The translations under genes and the position numbers were made by a program. A model generated the notes under the pieces. It was not told the origin of the DNA and ran no database searches. It was given only the letters and a program-made list of their open reading frames with translations. Of a stretch of 64,000 bases of DNA, positions 28,141-36,902 are shown in pieces (position 1 is the first letter of the stretch; each line of letters starts with the position of its first letter). Origin of the DNA: Aquiluna sp. Its GTDB lineage: Bacteria; Actinomycetota; Actinomycetes; Actinomycetales; Microbacteriaceae. The stretch is from assembly GCA_028822985.1 (NCBI GenBank), contig JAPKCK010000004.1:1-64000 (forward strand), read 5' to 3'.

Positions 28141-28848
28141 ATGACGGCAGCTATTACCTTTACCAACCTGGTGAAGACCTACGGCAAACAACAAGCGGTA
28201 TCCGATCTCAGCATCGAAGTTCAAAAGGGTCGCATTACCGGATTTTTAGGTCCAAACGGCGCCGGTAAATCTACGACCCTAAGGTGCCTTGTTGGCCTAG
28301 CTAAGCCCACAAGCGGCTTGGCTACCATTCTTGGCGCCGGCTACCGGGACCTCCGCGATCCAATCAGACAGGTTGGCTGCGTGCTGGATTCTCAAGGTTT
28401 TCACAAGGCTCTCACTGGAAAACAGAACCTAAAGGTCATGGCCGCTGCCGGTGGCATTCCCGACTCAAGAGTCGATGAGGTCTTAGCACTGGTTGAACTA
28501 ACCGAGGCCGCCAACAAGCGAACCAAGAACTACTCGCTGGGCATGAAGCAGCGCCTGGCACTCGCGGGAGCCATCCTGGGAGACCCAGAGGTTCTTATTT
28601 TAGACGAGCCGGCGAACGGACTGGATCCGCTTGGAATTGCTTGGCTCAGAAAGTTTCTACGATCACTAGCCGGTTCCGGAAGAACAATCTTGGTCTCTTC
28701 GCACCAGCTAGCTGAGATGCAGAACACGGTTGATGACGTCATCATCATGCACAAGGGCAAACTAATCACTTCTGGAAGCATGAAGGAAATCATCAAGGAC
28801 GGAACCCTCGAAGAGGCCTTCCTCAAGCTAACCGAAGGAGTGAACTAA
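28141..28848 (+). CDS. ABC-2 transporter, ATPase subunit
   Basis: 235 residues: Walker A GPNGAGKST (about 37-45), Q loop, signature YSLGMKQRLALA, Walker B LILDEPANGLDP and switch His in SSHQLAEM. This is the DrrA/CcmA-like exporter type that pairs with a separate membrane subunit, encoded next with a 1-nt overlap. A ribosome-binding site AAAGGAGAG sits just before the ATG. Substrate unknown; exporters of this type move lipids, antibiotics or peptides. Confidence 0.92.
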   Translation: MTAAITFTNLVKTYGKQQAVSDLSIEVQKGRITGFLGPNGAGKSTTLRCLVGLAKPTSGLATILGAGYRDLRDPIRQVGCVLDSQGFHKALTGKQNLKVMAAAGGIPDSRVDEVLALVELTEAANKRTKNYSLGMKQRLALAGAILGDPEVLILDEPANGLDPLGIAWLRKFLRSLAGSGRTILVSSHQLAEMQNTVDDVIIMHKGKLITSGSMKEIIKDGTLEEAFLKLTEGVN

Positions 28849-29624
28849 TGTCACTTATCAAATCTGAACTTCGCAAAGTTTTGTATGTAAGAGCCAACTG
28901 GGGCATCCTGCTCGCGTCTGTGGTCATCTCAATAATTTCGGTTGTTATAACTCCGTTTATTTTCGAAGCCGGAAATGTCGGCGGCGGCCTAACCCTTGAT
29001 TCACCTCAAGCAATTGATGCAGTTTATGCAAATGCGATCTCGGGATATATCTTCGTGATCATCCTGGGAATCATGCTGATGGCCGGGGAATATCGTCACG
29101 GCACAGCCGTTGCAACCTTCCTTGCCCGTCCAAAGCGTGAGATCGTCTTGGCGGCCAAGCTGGGGATCGGCGCCATTGTGGGGGCCGTGTTCATGCTCAT
29201 CTCGGTTTGGGCCTCGCTCTTGGCTGGCATTATCGTTTTAGCAGGCTTCGAGAATGCTGCCGCCCCCTCGAGTGGCACCTTTCTGAATCTCACTATCGCC
29301 GGGCTAATTTCTGGGGCGATTCTTGCGATTATCGGTGTTGCTATCGGAGCTTTACTTAAGAGCCAGATGCTCGCCATCGTATTCTCGCTGGTTTACTTAT
29401 TTGTCATCGATCCCCTGCTGCTAGTGCTCTGGGTGGACATTGCAAAGTACCTGCCAGGCGGGCTGATTACAGCAATGACGGCAGTCGACATAGATGCCCC
29501 GGAGTTGGGGATTAACACCGCCAACTTCCTGGACCCTATTCAGGCGACATTGCTCCTACTCGGATACGGAGCGGTCTTTGCGCTCACCTCATTGGTAACA
29601 AGCATGAGGCGGGATGTCGAGTAG
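28848..29624 (+). CDS. ABC-2 transporter, permease subunit
   Basis: 258 residues with six membrane helices (first at about 17-38, last at about 230-250) and the ABC-2 style amphipathic stretch GEYRHGTAVATFLARPKR after helix 2. It overlaps the ATPase stop (TAATG). The pair makes a homodimeric exporter. A strong bidirectional terminator separates it from the convergent osmoprotectant operon. Confidence 0.88.
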   Translation: MSLIKSELRKVLYVRANWGILLASVVISIISVVITPFIFEAGNVGGGLTLDSPQAIDAVYANAISGYIFVIILGIMLMAGEYRHGTAVATFLARPKREIVLAAKLGIGAIVGAVFMLISVWASLLAGIIVLAGFENAAAPSSGTFLNLTIAGLISGAILAIIGVAIGALLKSQMLAIVFSLVYLFVIDPLLLVLWVDIAKYLPGGLITAMTAVDIDAPELGINTANFLDPIQATLLLLGYGAVFALTSLVTSMRRDVE

Positions 29625-29634
29625 CAACAAGACA

Positions 29635-29674
29635 TAAAAAACGTCGGCGTCCAGTTGGGACCCGACGTTTTTTT
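29635..29674. terminator. Bidirectional terminator between exporter and osmoprotectant operons
   Basis: ACGTCGG / CCGACGT stem flanked by AAAAAA and TTTTTTT, with an inner GTCC/GGAC pairing. It can end both convergent transcripts. Confidence 0.9.
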
Positions 29675-29685
29675 GCGTTCAGGGT

Positions 29686-30447
29686 TTATAGACCCCTTGG
29701 CTTCAAGTATTTCTGAGCAAGCGCGCTCAAGAAGTCAAACAACAGAGCCATGATCGCGACCATAACGGCGCCAATCAAAATAGCTGGTCCTCGATCTAGC
29801 TTTAGGCCGGAGTTGATTGTTTCACCAAGTCCACCACCACCAACCAAGAAAGCCAGTGCCGAGAATCCGACGTTGATTACTACGGCAGTTCTGATGCCAC
29901 CTAGAATTACTTCAACTGACAGCGGCAGCTCGATTTTTAGCAAAATTTGTCTCGCTGTTAGGCCCATGCCGCGTGCCGCGTCGATCACTGACTTATCGAC
30001 CTGCTCCAAACCGACAATTGTGTTTCTAAGAACCGGTAGCAACGAAAAAGTAGCCAGGGCAAGAATCACGGTGACGATTCCCGATCCCATAAACGAGAAG
30101 AAAATAACAATCAGTCCGTAGGCAGGTAGCGCCTGACCAAGGCCGAGGGTGCTAACCAGAAGATTCTTTAGACGCGGATAGCCCTTTCGGGTAACCAGGA
30201 TTCCCACCGGAACTGCAATTAGGACAACCAAGATCGAGGAGGTAAGTCCCAAAATCAGGGTTTCTCCGATTTGCCTTTGAACCTTGTCGGGCGACAATAT
30301 CGCGATCGTAATTTTGTCCAGGTCTGAATACGTCCAAACAGCAAAACCCAGGATCGCAAGGGCAGCAGCAAAAACAGGCGAGATGATTAGATCAAGCCGC
30401 TCGCTCAAAGGCGATCGGGTCTTAGCTGCTGAGTTAGTTGTGCTCAC
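29686..30447 (-). CDS. Osmoprotectant (glycine betaine/choline type) ABC permease
   Basis: 253 residues, six helices and the EAA-loop DAARGMGLTARQILLKIELPLS that docks to the ATPase. It belongs to the OpuCB/OpuCD (ProW/ProZ) group that works with GSKDF-type binding proteins. Last gene of a four-gene operon: binding protein, permease, ATPase, permease. The two permeases probably form a heterodimer. Confidence 0.9.
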   Translation of the reverse strand: MSTTNSAAKTRSPLSERLDLIISPVFAAALAILGFAVWTYSDLDKITIAILSPDKVQRQIGETLILGLTSSILVVLIAVPVGILVTRKGYPRLKNLLVSTLGLGQALPAYGLIVIFFSFMGSGIVTVILALATFSLLPVLRNTIVGLEQVDKSVIDAARGMGLTARQILLKIELPLSVEVILGGIRTAVVINVGFSALAFLVGGGGLGETINSGLKLDRGPAILIGAVMVAIMALLFDFLSALAQKYLKPRGL

Positions 30448-30456
30448 GAATACCTC

Positions 30457-31572
30457 CTAGCTGTCGCTCATGATCAACTTGGCAAGACTCTCGATTGTGG
30501 TGCAGCCAAGGTACTTGCCTTTTCGGTCCGTAACACAAGCCATTCCGACTGAGGACTGAAGCATGACTGTCAATGCATCCTGCAAGGTGTCCTCGGGCTG
30601 AAGGTCAACGGTTACTGGTCGGCCAGATTTCTCAATCGGCTGAGTAGTGCGGTTCAGAGCGCGCTCGTCGATCCATCTCAGTGGTCGACCCGAACCGTCA
30701 AGCAGAAGAGCAACTTGATCCGGGGATTCCTGAAGGGTCTTTAACGCTTCCTCACGCAAAACTGGCGAGGTAAGGGTTGGCACCTGGTGCAGGTCAATGT
30801 CGCTTACCTTCTTCAAGGTAAGTCCCTTCAAAATTGCGCCTGAGCCCAAGAAGCTCTCCACAAACTCATCAGCTGGGTGAGCCAAGATTGCCTCTGGTGT
30901 GTCCAGCTGGGCAATCTCAGAACCCTCGCGAAGAATCGCAATTCGATTACCCATCTTGATTGCCTCGTCGATGTCGTGTGTAACAAAAACAATCGTCTTT
31001 TTAACTTCTTGTTGAAGTCTCAAGAACTCGTTCTGAAGTCGGTCTCGGGTGATTGGGTCGATTGCACCAAAGGGCTCATCCATCAAAAGCACATCGGGGT
31101 CCGCGGCTAGCGCCCTGGCAACACCGATTCTTTGAGCCTGGCCACCAGAAAGTTCCTTCGGGTAACGATCCCGGTAAGTTTCTGGATCCATGGAAACAAG
31201 TTCCAACAGCTCATCGACTCGCGCACTTATTTTGTCCTTGCTCCAACCTAGAAGCTGTGGCACGGTTGCGATGTTCTCGGCAATGGTGCGGTGTGGGAAT
31301 AGACCGACCTGCTGAATTACGTAACCGATTTTCCTTCTCAGCTCAGACGGGTTTACTTCAGTTACATCCTCGCCGTCAATAAACATGCGGCCCGAGGTTG
31401 GCTCTATTAGGCGGTTTATCAACCTAAGAGTTGTGCTCTTACCGCAACCGGATGGTCCGACCAGCACAAGAACCTCGCCGCGCATGACCTCCAGAGTCAA
31501 GTTGCGCACCGCTGGATCGCCTGTGCCGTAAGACTTGCTTACGTTTTCTAAACGAATTAATACTTCACTCAT
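30457..31572 (-). CDS. Osmoprotectant ABC transporter ATPase with CBS domains
   Basis: 371 residues: an ABC domain (about 1-245) with Walker A GPSGCGKST, signature LSGGQAQRIGVARALA, Walker B VLLMDEPFGAID, and a C-terminal pair of CBS modules (about 250-370) ending TDRKGKYLGCTTIESLAKL. In OpuA-type ATPases the CBS pair senses ionic strength or cyclic-di-AMP. The start overlaps the end of the upstream permease by 4 nt. The same operon encodes both permeases and the binding protein. Confidence 0.93.
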   Translation of the reverse strand: MSEVLIRLENVSKSYGTGDPAVRNLTLEVMRGEVLVLVGPSGCGKSTTLRLINRLIEPTSGRMFIDGEDVTEVNPSELRRKIGYVIQQVGLFPHRTIAENIATVPQLLGWSKDKISARVDELLELVSMDPETYRDRYPKELSGGQAQRIGVARALAADPDVLLMDEPFGAIDPITRDRLQNEFLRLQQEVKKTIVFVTHDIDEAIKMGNRIAILREGSEIAQLDTPEAILAHPADEFVESFLGSGAILKGLTLKKVSDIDLHQVPTLTSPVLREEALKTLQESPDQVALLLDGSGRPLRWIDERALNRTTQPIEKSGRPVTVDLQPEDTLQDALTVMLQSSVGMACVTDRKGKYLGCTTIESLAKLIMSDS

Positions 31573-32225
31573 CGAATACCCTTCGAGATTGTGGCCGCTC
31601 GTAGGGCCTGGAGAACTACGTCAATAACTAGAGCTAGTACTAGACACAACAGCGTGCCCAGCCAGATGGACTCCAGAGAATTTGGTAGCGGCAGTCTTGC
31701 AAGGCCGCTCTTTATAAAGTCACCAAGTCCGCCACCGGCGACCAGAGTGGCGAGTGATGCAATTCCAACAGTCAACATCGATGAAACCCTTATGCCGGCC
31801 AATATCACGGGCCAAGCAAGAGGAAGTTCCACCTTGATTAGAACTTGAATGGGCGAAAGGCCCATTCCTTTTGCTGCGTCTAAGATCCCCGGGTCGATGC
31901 CGTCGAGCCCTGTAATCGTGTTACGCAAGATAGGCAACAGCGAGTAGAGGAACAGCGCGATGAAGGAAGGCGCGAAGCCAAGCCCTACCAGTGGAATGAA
32001 GATTACAAATAGTGCAAGGGCTGGGATGGTCAAGAAGACCGAAGCGATGGCTAAAGCCAGCTCCTTAGCCACAGTACTGCGCCTGGTTACGACGCCGGCG
32101 ACGATGGCAAAAAAGCCAGCCGTCACCAGCACCGTAATCACATACCAAGTGTGTTGCGCTAGACCTTCTAAAACTTGCTCTTGTCGAGAAAGCGCGAAGT
32201 CAATCAGTCTTAATAGAAAGTCCAT
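31569..32225 (-). CDS. Osmoprotectant ABC permease
   Basis: 218 residues, about six helices, with the ATPase-docking loop DAAKGMGLSPIQVLIKVELPLA, nearly the same as in the permease at the operon's end. Paralogous OpuCB/CD pair. It lies 7 bp after the binding-protein gene and overlaps the ATPase start. Confidence 0.9.
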   Translation of the reverse strand: MDFLLRLIDFALSRQEQVLEGLAQHTWYVITVLVTAGFFAIVAGVVTRRSTVAKELALAIASVFLTIPALALFVIFIPLVGLGFAPSFIALFLYSLLPILRNTITGLDGIDPGILDAAKGMGLSPIQVLIKVELPLAWPVILAGIRVSSMLTVGIASLATLVAGGGLGDFIKSGLARLPLPNSLESIWLGTLLCLVLALVIDVVLQALRAATISKGIR

Positions 32226-32232
32226 AGGGTTC

Positions 32233-33219
32233 TTAGTCGATCAAGCCTTCAGAAACCAGGTATTCCCTGGCTACAACGCCTGAGTCCTGACCTTCAGCCG
32301 AGACATAGCCGTTTAGCTCTGCCATGCGGACGTTGGTCAACGGAGCAAGGATTGCATTGATGATTGCATCAAAAGCATCTGGTGCTTCGTTGTACTTGTC
32401 CTGGCCCATGGTTCCGGAAACGTTGTAAAGGATGTTGACGCCTGGATCTTCAACAAGAGTCAGACCTAGGGCTGGGATACGACCGTCGGTAGCGTAAACC
32501 TCACCGAAGTCACAGTTATTAGCTGATGTCTCGGTGTAGATAATTCCAGTGTCAAGAATCCGCTGCTGGCTGTCAGGCAAAGTGATCCCTGAGTGGTTCT
32601 CAGTCAAGATCAGTCCGTCTGGACGGGATGGGAATTCAGACTCCATGCAAACAACTGCATCTGGGTTTGCCTGTGTGTACTCCATCATGCTGGTCAATGT
32701 GAATGCCCCACCATTTGCCTCAGTTACTGCTGGGCTGGATGCGAATCCATAAGTGTTATTGAACGGTGAACGTCCAACCCAAACAATGCCGTTCTCGGAA
32801 AGGTCAAGAGCTGCAACCTCAGGAGTCAGTACATCTGGGTCGAAGCTTGGGTCTTCCTGTCCTAGGTGGACAGCCCATCCGGTTCCGTTGTACTCCATGT
32901 ATATGTCTATGTCGCCAGACTCAAGTGCTGCACGGGCAACGCTAGTTCCACCAAGGTTTACCTTGTTGTCAACTGTTGCGCCGGCCTCTTCAAGAGCAGC
33001 AACTAGCATTTCGCCAAGAATCAGCTGCTCGTCGAAGTCTTTTGAACCAACCGTAATGTCAATACCGGAAAGGTCATAAGCACCGATTATCGAAGTTGCA
33101 GCTTCGGTTCCGGCTGTGGTCTCTGTCTCTGTCTCTGTCTCGGCTGCTGCACAGCCTGCAAGCACTAGGGCCGCTGTGGCGCCAACTGCCAACATTGAGA
33201 ATGTTTTGCTTTTAATCAT
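32233..33219 (-). CDS. Osmoprotectant-binding lipoprotein (ProX/OpuCC type)
   Basis: 328 residues from ATG at 33219, chosen because TAGGAG sits six nt upstream and the lipobox LAGC then falls at a normal distance; the track start 23 codons earlier runs through the promoter. A TETETETET linker follows the lipidated cysteine. The binding domain opens with the typical ITVGSKDFDEQLILGEM and contains MEYNGTGW. It should catch glycine betaine, choline or a related solute outside the cell. First gene of the operon, divergent from an IclR regulator. Confidence 0.93.
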   Translation of the reverse strand: MIKSKTFSMLAVGATAALVLAGCAAAETETETETTAGTEAATSIIGAYDLSGIDITVGSKDFDEQLILGEMLVAALEEAGATVDNKVNLGGTSVARAALESGDIDIYMEYNGTGWAVHLGQEDPSFDPDVLTPEVAALDLSENGIVWVGRSPFNNTYGFASSPAVTEANGGAFTLTSMMEYTQANPDAVVCMESEFPSRPDGLILTENHSGITLPDSQQRILDTGIIYTETSANNCDFGEVYATDGRIPALGLTLVEDPGVNILYNVSGTMGQDKYNEAPDAFDAIINAILAPLTNVRMAELNGYVSAEGQDSGVVAREYLVSEGLID

Positions 33220-33279
33220 AATTTCTCCTATGTAGGTTTCACACAAGGCTAGACAAGCCAATTGTCCTAGTCGAATAGT

Positions 33280-33309
33280 GTTGAGCATGCGTCAACTAGC
33301 GTGTATATT
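33280..33309 (+). promoter_or_regulatory. iclR leaderless promoter with overlapping operator
   Basis: TTGAGC (33281-33286), a 17-bp spacer and TATATT (33304-33309) place the start of transcription on the A of the ATG at 33316. An inverted repeat GTTGA-N7-TCAAC (33280-33296) covers the -35 and is a candidate binding site for the IclR protein, which could control itself and the divergent transporter operon. Confidence 0.65.
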
Positions 33310-33315
33310 AAGAGT

Positions 33316-34155
33316 ATGAGAACCCACACATCGGGCTTAGCCAGGGACCTTGAGGTCCTTGAGGTCCTCTCTTTTGCCGAGGCTTTTACCAACGGCGGTC
33401 TGGGCGTCAACCGAGTCGCGGAACTGACAGAGCGCGACAAGGGTCAAATTTCGAGGGTGCTAAAAACGCTCGCGTCAAGCGGTCTGGTTGATCGTGACGA
33501 TAAGACTCTGCGTTATTCACTTGGTCCAAGGCTTTACTCGATGGCCATGCGCACAAAGGAAGCACACCTGGCGCTTCTGTCCGAACCGAGGCTGTTTGAG
33601 TTGGTTGCCCAGACCCAAGAAACTGCGCACCTGAACGTATTGCGCGGTGGTCGCGTGCTAACCACTAAGACCGTCGTGGCTGCACAGGCTCTCCGACGTT
33701 CCGGCTGGGATGGCATCGTGAGTGCGGCCGGGAGCACTGCATCCGGCCGGGTTATGTTGGCAGGTCTCAGTGACGAGGAAATAGAGCTTTGGTGGATGGA
33801 GCACGCTCAGGATGATCCACTGCCAGCGCTCCAAACCGCCTTCACAAAACCGCTTGAGCCAATCAACCGCAAAGTAAAGCGGCAGTTACCGGCCAAGAAC
33901 ATTAAGGCATTCCTAAAAATACTGCATGGAGTAAGGGATCTTGGCTACGCGATAAGCGATGGCGAGTTTCAACCTGGAATCGTTGATGCAGCGGCTCCGG
34001 TCAGGGACTCAAGCAACATTATTGTGGCGGCGATAAGCACTGGTGTCCCGAAAGAGCGAATAGGCAATCAGTTTGATCCGCTCGGTCAGATGGTTTCTGG
34101 CGCAGCTCTTCGTTTTTCCACCGACCTTGGAGCACCAATTATTGGCCCCGCTTAG
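33316..34155 (+). CDS. IclR-family transcriptional regulator
   Basis: 279 residues from ATG at 33316. The track start GTG at 33301 lies inside the promoter. The N-terminal winged helix (about 12-75, GVNRVAELTERDKGQISRVLKTLASSGLV) binds DNA; the C-terminal domain (about 85-275) has the IclR effector fold with GLGYAISDGEF-like GVRDLGYAISDGEFQPG. The ligand is unknown. Divergent position makes it the likely regulator of the osmoprotectant importer, though IclR proteins more often answer to aromatic or carbon compounds. Confidence 0.9.
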   Translation: MRTHTSGLARDLEVLEVLSFAEAFTNGGLGVNRVAELTERDKGQISRVLKTLASSGLVDRDDKTLRYSLGPRLYSMAMRTKEAHLALLSEPRLFELVAQTQETAHLNVLRGGRVLTTKTVVAAQALRRSGWDGIVSAAGSTASGRVMLAGLSDEEIELWWMEHAQDDPLPALQTAFTKPLEPINRKVKRQLPAKNIKAFLKILHGVRDLGYAISDGEFQPGIVDAAAPVRDSSNIIVAAISTGVPKERIGNQFDPLGQMVSGAALRFSTDLGAPIIGPA

Positions 34156-34168
34156 TAAAATTGTAGAC

Positions 34169-34984
34169 ATGAGCAACGTTGCTATCATCACTGGCGCAGG
34201 ATCCGGCTTCGGCCTTGGCCTGGCTAAAAAGCTGTTGAGCGAAGACTGGATTGTCTATGGTGCAGACATTTCCCCCGGCGGTCTTGCTCTGCTGAAGTCA
34301 ATTGGAGCGCTCCCTCTAAAAGTGAATGTCACAAGTGACAGTCAGGTTGCCGCCGGAGTTAAGAAGGTAATCAAGGAACAGGGTCGTATCGACGTCTTGG
34401 TTGCGAATGCCGGTTACGGCTCCTTTTCTTCTGTCGAAGAAACCACCAGCGAGCAGGTCCGAGCGATTTTCGATGTAAATGTGTTTGGGGTTGAGCGCTT
34501 TGTGAAAGCAGTGCTGCCGCAAATGCGGAAGCAGGGTTCTGGCCGAATTATCGCAACAACTTCCGTTGTTGCTCACGTTTCTCTTGTTGGACTTGGTTGG
34601 TATTCCGGAACCAAGCACGCAGTCAGAGCCATGACCAATGCTCTGCGTCAAGAGGTGCGTCACCTAGGGATTCGAGTATCAACGGTCGAACCAGGAACCT
34701 CTAAAACCGGTTTCGGCGCTCTGGCATTCGAAACATTAGACAAGTCAAGATCGATAAGCGACTACGACGGGGTAATGCGAGGGCTAAACAAGTGGCTCGG
34801 TGGTCTCTATCGAGTTTCGCCCGGACCAAAGACGGTTATAAATAAACTTCATCGCGCTGCAACAGCCAAGAGGCCACGGGCCCACTACCCCGGGAGCTGG
34901 GACGTAGTTGCACTAAAGCTTGCCTTTTACCTATTGCCCAGAAAAACCTTGGATGCTCTGGTGCTATGGCTCGCCAAACACTGA
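34169..34984 (+). CDS. Short-chain dehydrogenase/reductase
   Basis: 271 residues from ATG at 34169 (MSNVAIITGAG). The Rossmann nucleotide site TGAGSGFGLGLA, NAGYGS and the catalytic YSGTKHA (YxxxK) are intact, with Ser in TTSVVAH upstream. A C-terminal extension of about 40 residues is hydrophobic and may touch the membrane. Substrate unknown. TAAAAT seven nt before the ATG suggests a leaderless start; the track's longer start reads through iclR. Confidence 0.9.
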   Translation: MSNVAIITGAGSGFGLGLAKKLLSEDWIVYGADISPGGLALLKSIGALPLKVNVTSDSQVAAGVKKVIKEQGRIDVLVANAGYGSFSSVEETTSEQVRAIFDVNVFGVERFVKAVLPQMRKQGSGRIIATTSVVAHVSLVGLGWYSGTKHAVRAMTNALRQEVRHLGIRVSTVEPGTSKTGFGALAFETLDKSRSISDYDGVMRGLNKWLGGLYRVSPGPKTVINKLHRAATAKRPRAHYPGSWDVVALKLAFYLLPRKTLDALVLWLAKH

Positions 34985-35340
34985 ATCAAGTCGGATCAAA
35001 GGTCGTCATTGGCGCCTTTTTGGTTTCCGGCGCCTTTCACTTGATTGCACCGTCCCAGTTCATGCCGCTGCTACCGGATTGGACGCCATACCCCTTGGTG
35101 TTGGTGTATTTATCCGGCATCGCTGAGCTATTGGCCGCTGTCGGCCTGATTGCAAAATTGCGTTGGGCACCAATTTTCACAGGCCTCGTGCTTCTGGCAG
35201 TGTGGCCGGCGAACTGGTGGGTAGCGATCGAAGCTACCAACGATGCCGAAATAGCGACTGCAGTGATTGCCTGGTTGCGATTACCTCTTCAATTGCCACT
35301 GATTTACTGGGCGCTAAAGTCCCCTGTGAAAAAAAGATAG
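34966..35340 (+). CDS. DoxX-like membrane protein
   Basis: 124 residues, four membrane helices. The order of elements (GAFLVSGAFHLIAP, LSGIAELLAAVGLI) follows the small DoxX/DoxD-like family, whose role in bacteria is mostly unproven. It overlaps the end of the SDR gene by 19 bp and so is cotranscribed. A weak hairpin follows. Confidence 0.82.
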   Translation: MARQTLNQVGSKVVIGAFLVSGAFHLIAPSQFMPLLPDWTPYPLVLVYLSGIAELLAAVGLIAKLRWAPIFTGLVLLAVWPANWWVAIEATNDAEIATAVIAWLRLPLQLPLIYWALKSPVKKR

Positions 35341-35361
35341 CCCTCTAAAAACCGGGCTTTT
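35339..35361 (+). terminator. Weak terminator after DoxX-like gene
   Basis: AGCCC (35339-35343) pairs with GGGCT (35354-35358), followed by TTTTAT. Short stem, so termination efficiency is uncertain. Confidence 0.45.
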
Positions 35362-35382
35362 ATGCAAATAACAAGCATTCGG

Positions 35383-35453
35383 AGCGAGCGACGGGAATCG
35401 AACCCGCACCACCAGCTTGGGAAGCTGGAGTTCTACCATTGAACTACGCTCGC
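35383..35453 (-). tRNA. tRNA-Gly(CCC)
   Basis: Minus strand: acceptor GCGAGCG/CGCTCGC, D arm GTTC/GAAC, anticodon stem CCAGC/GCTGG around TTCCCAA (anticodon CCC, codon GGG), T arm GCGGGTTCGATTCCCGT. All elements are in place. Confidence 0.95.
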
Positions 35454-35459
35454 GAGACT

Positions 35460-36761
35460 TTAGAGTCTAGCTCTTGGCCTGAGTCGGAAATTGCCGGCTA
35501 GACGGCTTCGCTTTCCAGTTCTACCTAGCGGCTCTAGTTCGGCAAACGGACCGGCACTTTTGGCCGCTAGCAACACCAGAAGCACCCAACCAGCCTCGAT
35601 TAGCAGCCTAGATTCTGAAATCGACTGGGCAGCAATAACCAAGAAAATAAACAACGGGAAGAGATAAAGCGGGTTCGTGTGACGAACGGCCACCGTCCAA
35701 AGCCTCACGAACGTAACAGCCAAAAGCCAAACCAAAAGACAAAGGCCCACGACTCCCAGCTGCATGAATATGTCCAAATAAGCATTGTGGGCCTGATACA
35801 TAGGGACCCCGTTCATGACAATTAGGCCCTCGTAAGGTGCCACTCCAGGAACCCAGTAACCGATCCAGCCCCAACCAAAACCTGGTTTCTGCCAGATCAA
35901 GGTCAAAACCTCGGACCAGATTAGGAACCTGCCGGAAGCATCTGGACTCTTACCCAAGAGGTCAAAGACTGCCGAAAGGTTAATCACTATCGAAGCCACC
36001 GCCAATCCTGCGATGGCACCGGCGCTCCAGTAGATCTGGTGTCTAATCTGCCGAGATCTTCCTTCAGCGAGAATTGCGATGATTGCCGCAAACCCAATGA
36101 TTACAACTGCGAGTGTCATGCTCGCACTTTGAGACAAGACCGCGAGCAAAACAGCTAGACCAAGAGAAATTACCGGGATCAGCCTTTTTCGGCTGGTCAC
36201 AATCGCTTCCACTAGAAACAGCAACGCACCTAACACCGCGGTGAAGGCAAGTAGGTTTGCGTTTCCAACAATGCCCTGTATCCGGCCCCCGTCAAACAGG
36301 TTTCCTTGGCTCCAGTAGTAGGCAGCGTATGGCACAGTGTCGCCCTCAAAGTTAGGAAATAGGGGGATTACCGGCCCTGTGATGCCGGCAAATAGCTCAA
36401 AAACTAGAGAAGTTCCGAGAATGAAGCGAATTAGGTTTGAAAGAATATTTAGTAGCTGCCGCCAACTAAATTGACTGGCTAAAAACAGGGCAAATAACGT
36501 TGCGCTTATCTGCAAGCCGGTCATCATAAAACTTGCACCAAGATACGAGGACCAGGTCAGGCTCAACATCATCCACCCGAGTAGTAACACCAAGGCAGTC
36601 GGCATTATCCGAATCAATTCCACCGGCTTAGATACTGAGAGCGCATAGATGCTGGCCAGAGTGACCATTACTACCACGACAGACCAGCCACCCCAACCAA
36701 TCGAATAACGAACGGCGTCACCGGCTAGGGCTAAAAATAAGCCCGGGTAGGCCAGCCACAC
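35460..36761 (-). CDS. O-antigen ligase/polymerase-like (Wzy_C) membrane protein
   Basis: 433 residues with about 11-12 helices and a large external loop (about 270-330) holding GRFLIWSEVLTLIWQKPGFGWGWIGYW and AHNAYLDIFMQLGVVGL; this RxxxW...G..G....HN.yl pattern marks the Wzy_C/WaaL superfamily. It probably joins or polymerises surface polysaccharide on the outer membrane face. It starts with GTG and stands alone, ending next to tRNA-Gly. In an organism with a single membrane the acceptor would be a wall glycan or lipid. Confidence 0.82.
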   Translation of the reverse strand: MWLAYPGLFLALAGDAVRYSIGWGGWSVVVVMVTLASIYALSVSKPVELIRIMPTALVLLLGWMMLSLTWSSYLGASFMMTGLQISATLFALFLASQFSWRQLLNILSNLIRFILGTSLVFELFAGITGPVIPLFPNFEGDTVPYAAYYWSQGNLFDGGRIQGIVGNANLLAFTAVLGALLFLVEAIVTSRKRLIPVISLGLAVLLAVLSQSASMTLAVVIIGFAAIIAILAEGRSRQIRHQIYWSAGAIAGLAVASIVINLSAVFDLLGKSPDASGRFLIWSEVLTLIWQKPGFGWGWIGYWVPGVAPYEGLIVMNGVPMYQAHNAYLDIFMQLGVVGLCLLVWLLAVTFVRLWTVAVRHTNPLYLFPLFIFLVIAAQSISESRLLIEAGWVLLVLLAAKSAGPFAELEPLGRTGKRSRLAGNFRLRPRARL

Positions 36762-36902
36762 CCCAGCTCGGTACTTTTGAGAGTGGGAGCCGACGGGGAT
36801 TCTGATCGGCTGAGTTATTGGAATCGAATTGGTAATTTAATGCTCACTTGGTGGCGGTTTTTTGTATCAGAGTGTCAAGAATACCGCCCTAAACTACAAA
36901 GC

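Noticed and set aside
33110-33160. GTCTCT/GTCTCG microsatellite-like repeat
   Set aside because: It encodes the TETETETET linker just after the lipid anchor of the binding protein; may vary in length but needs no separate feature.
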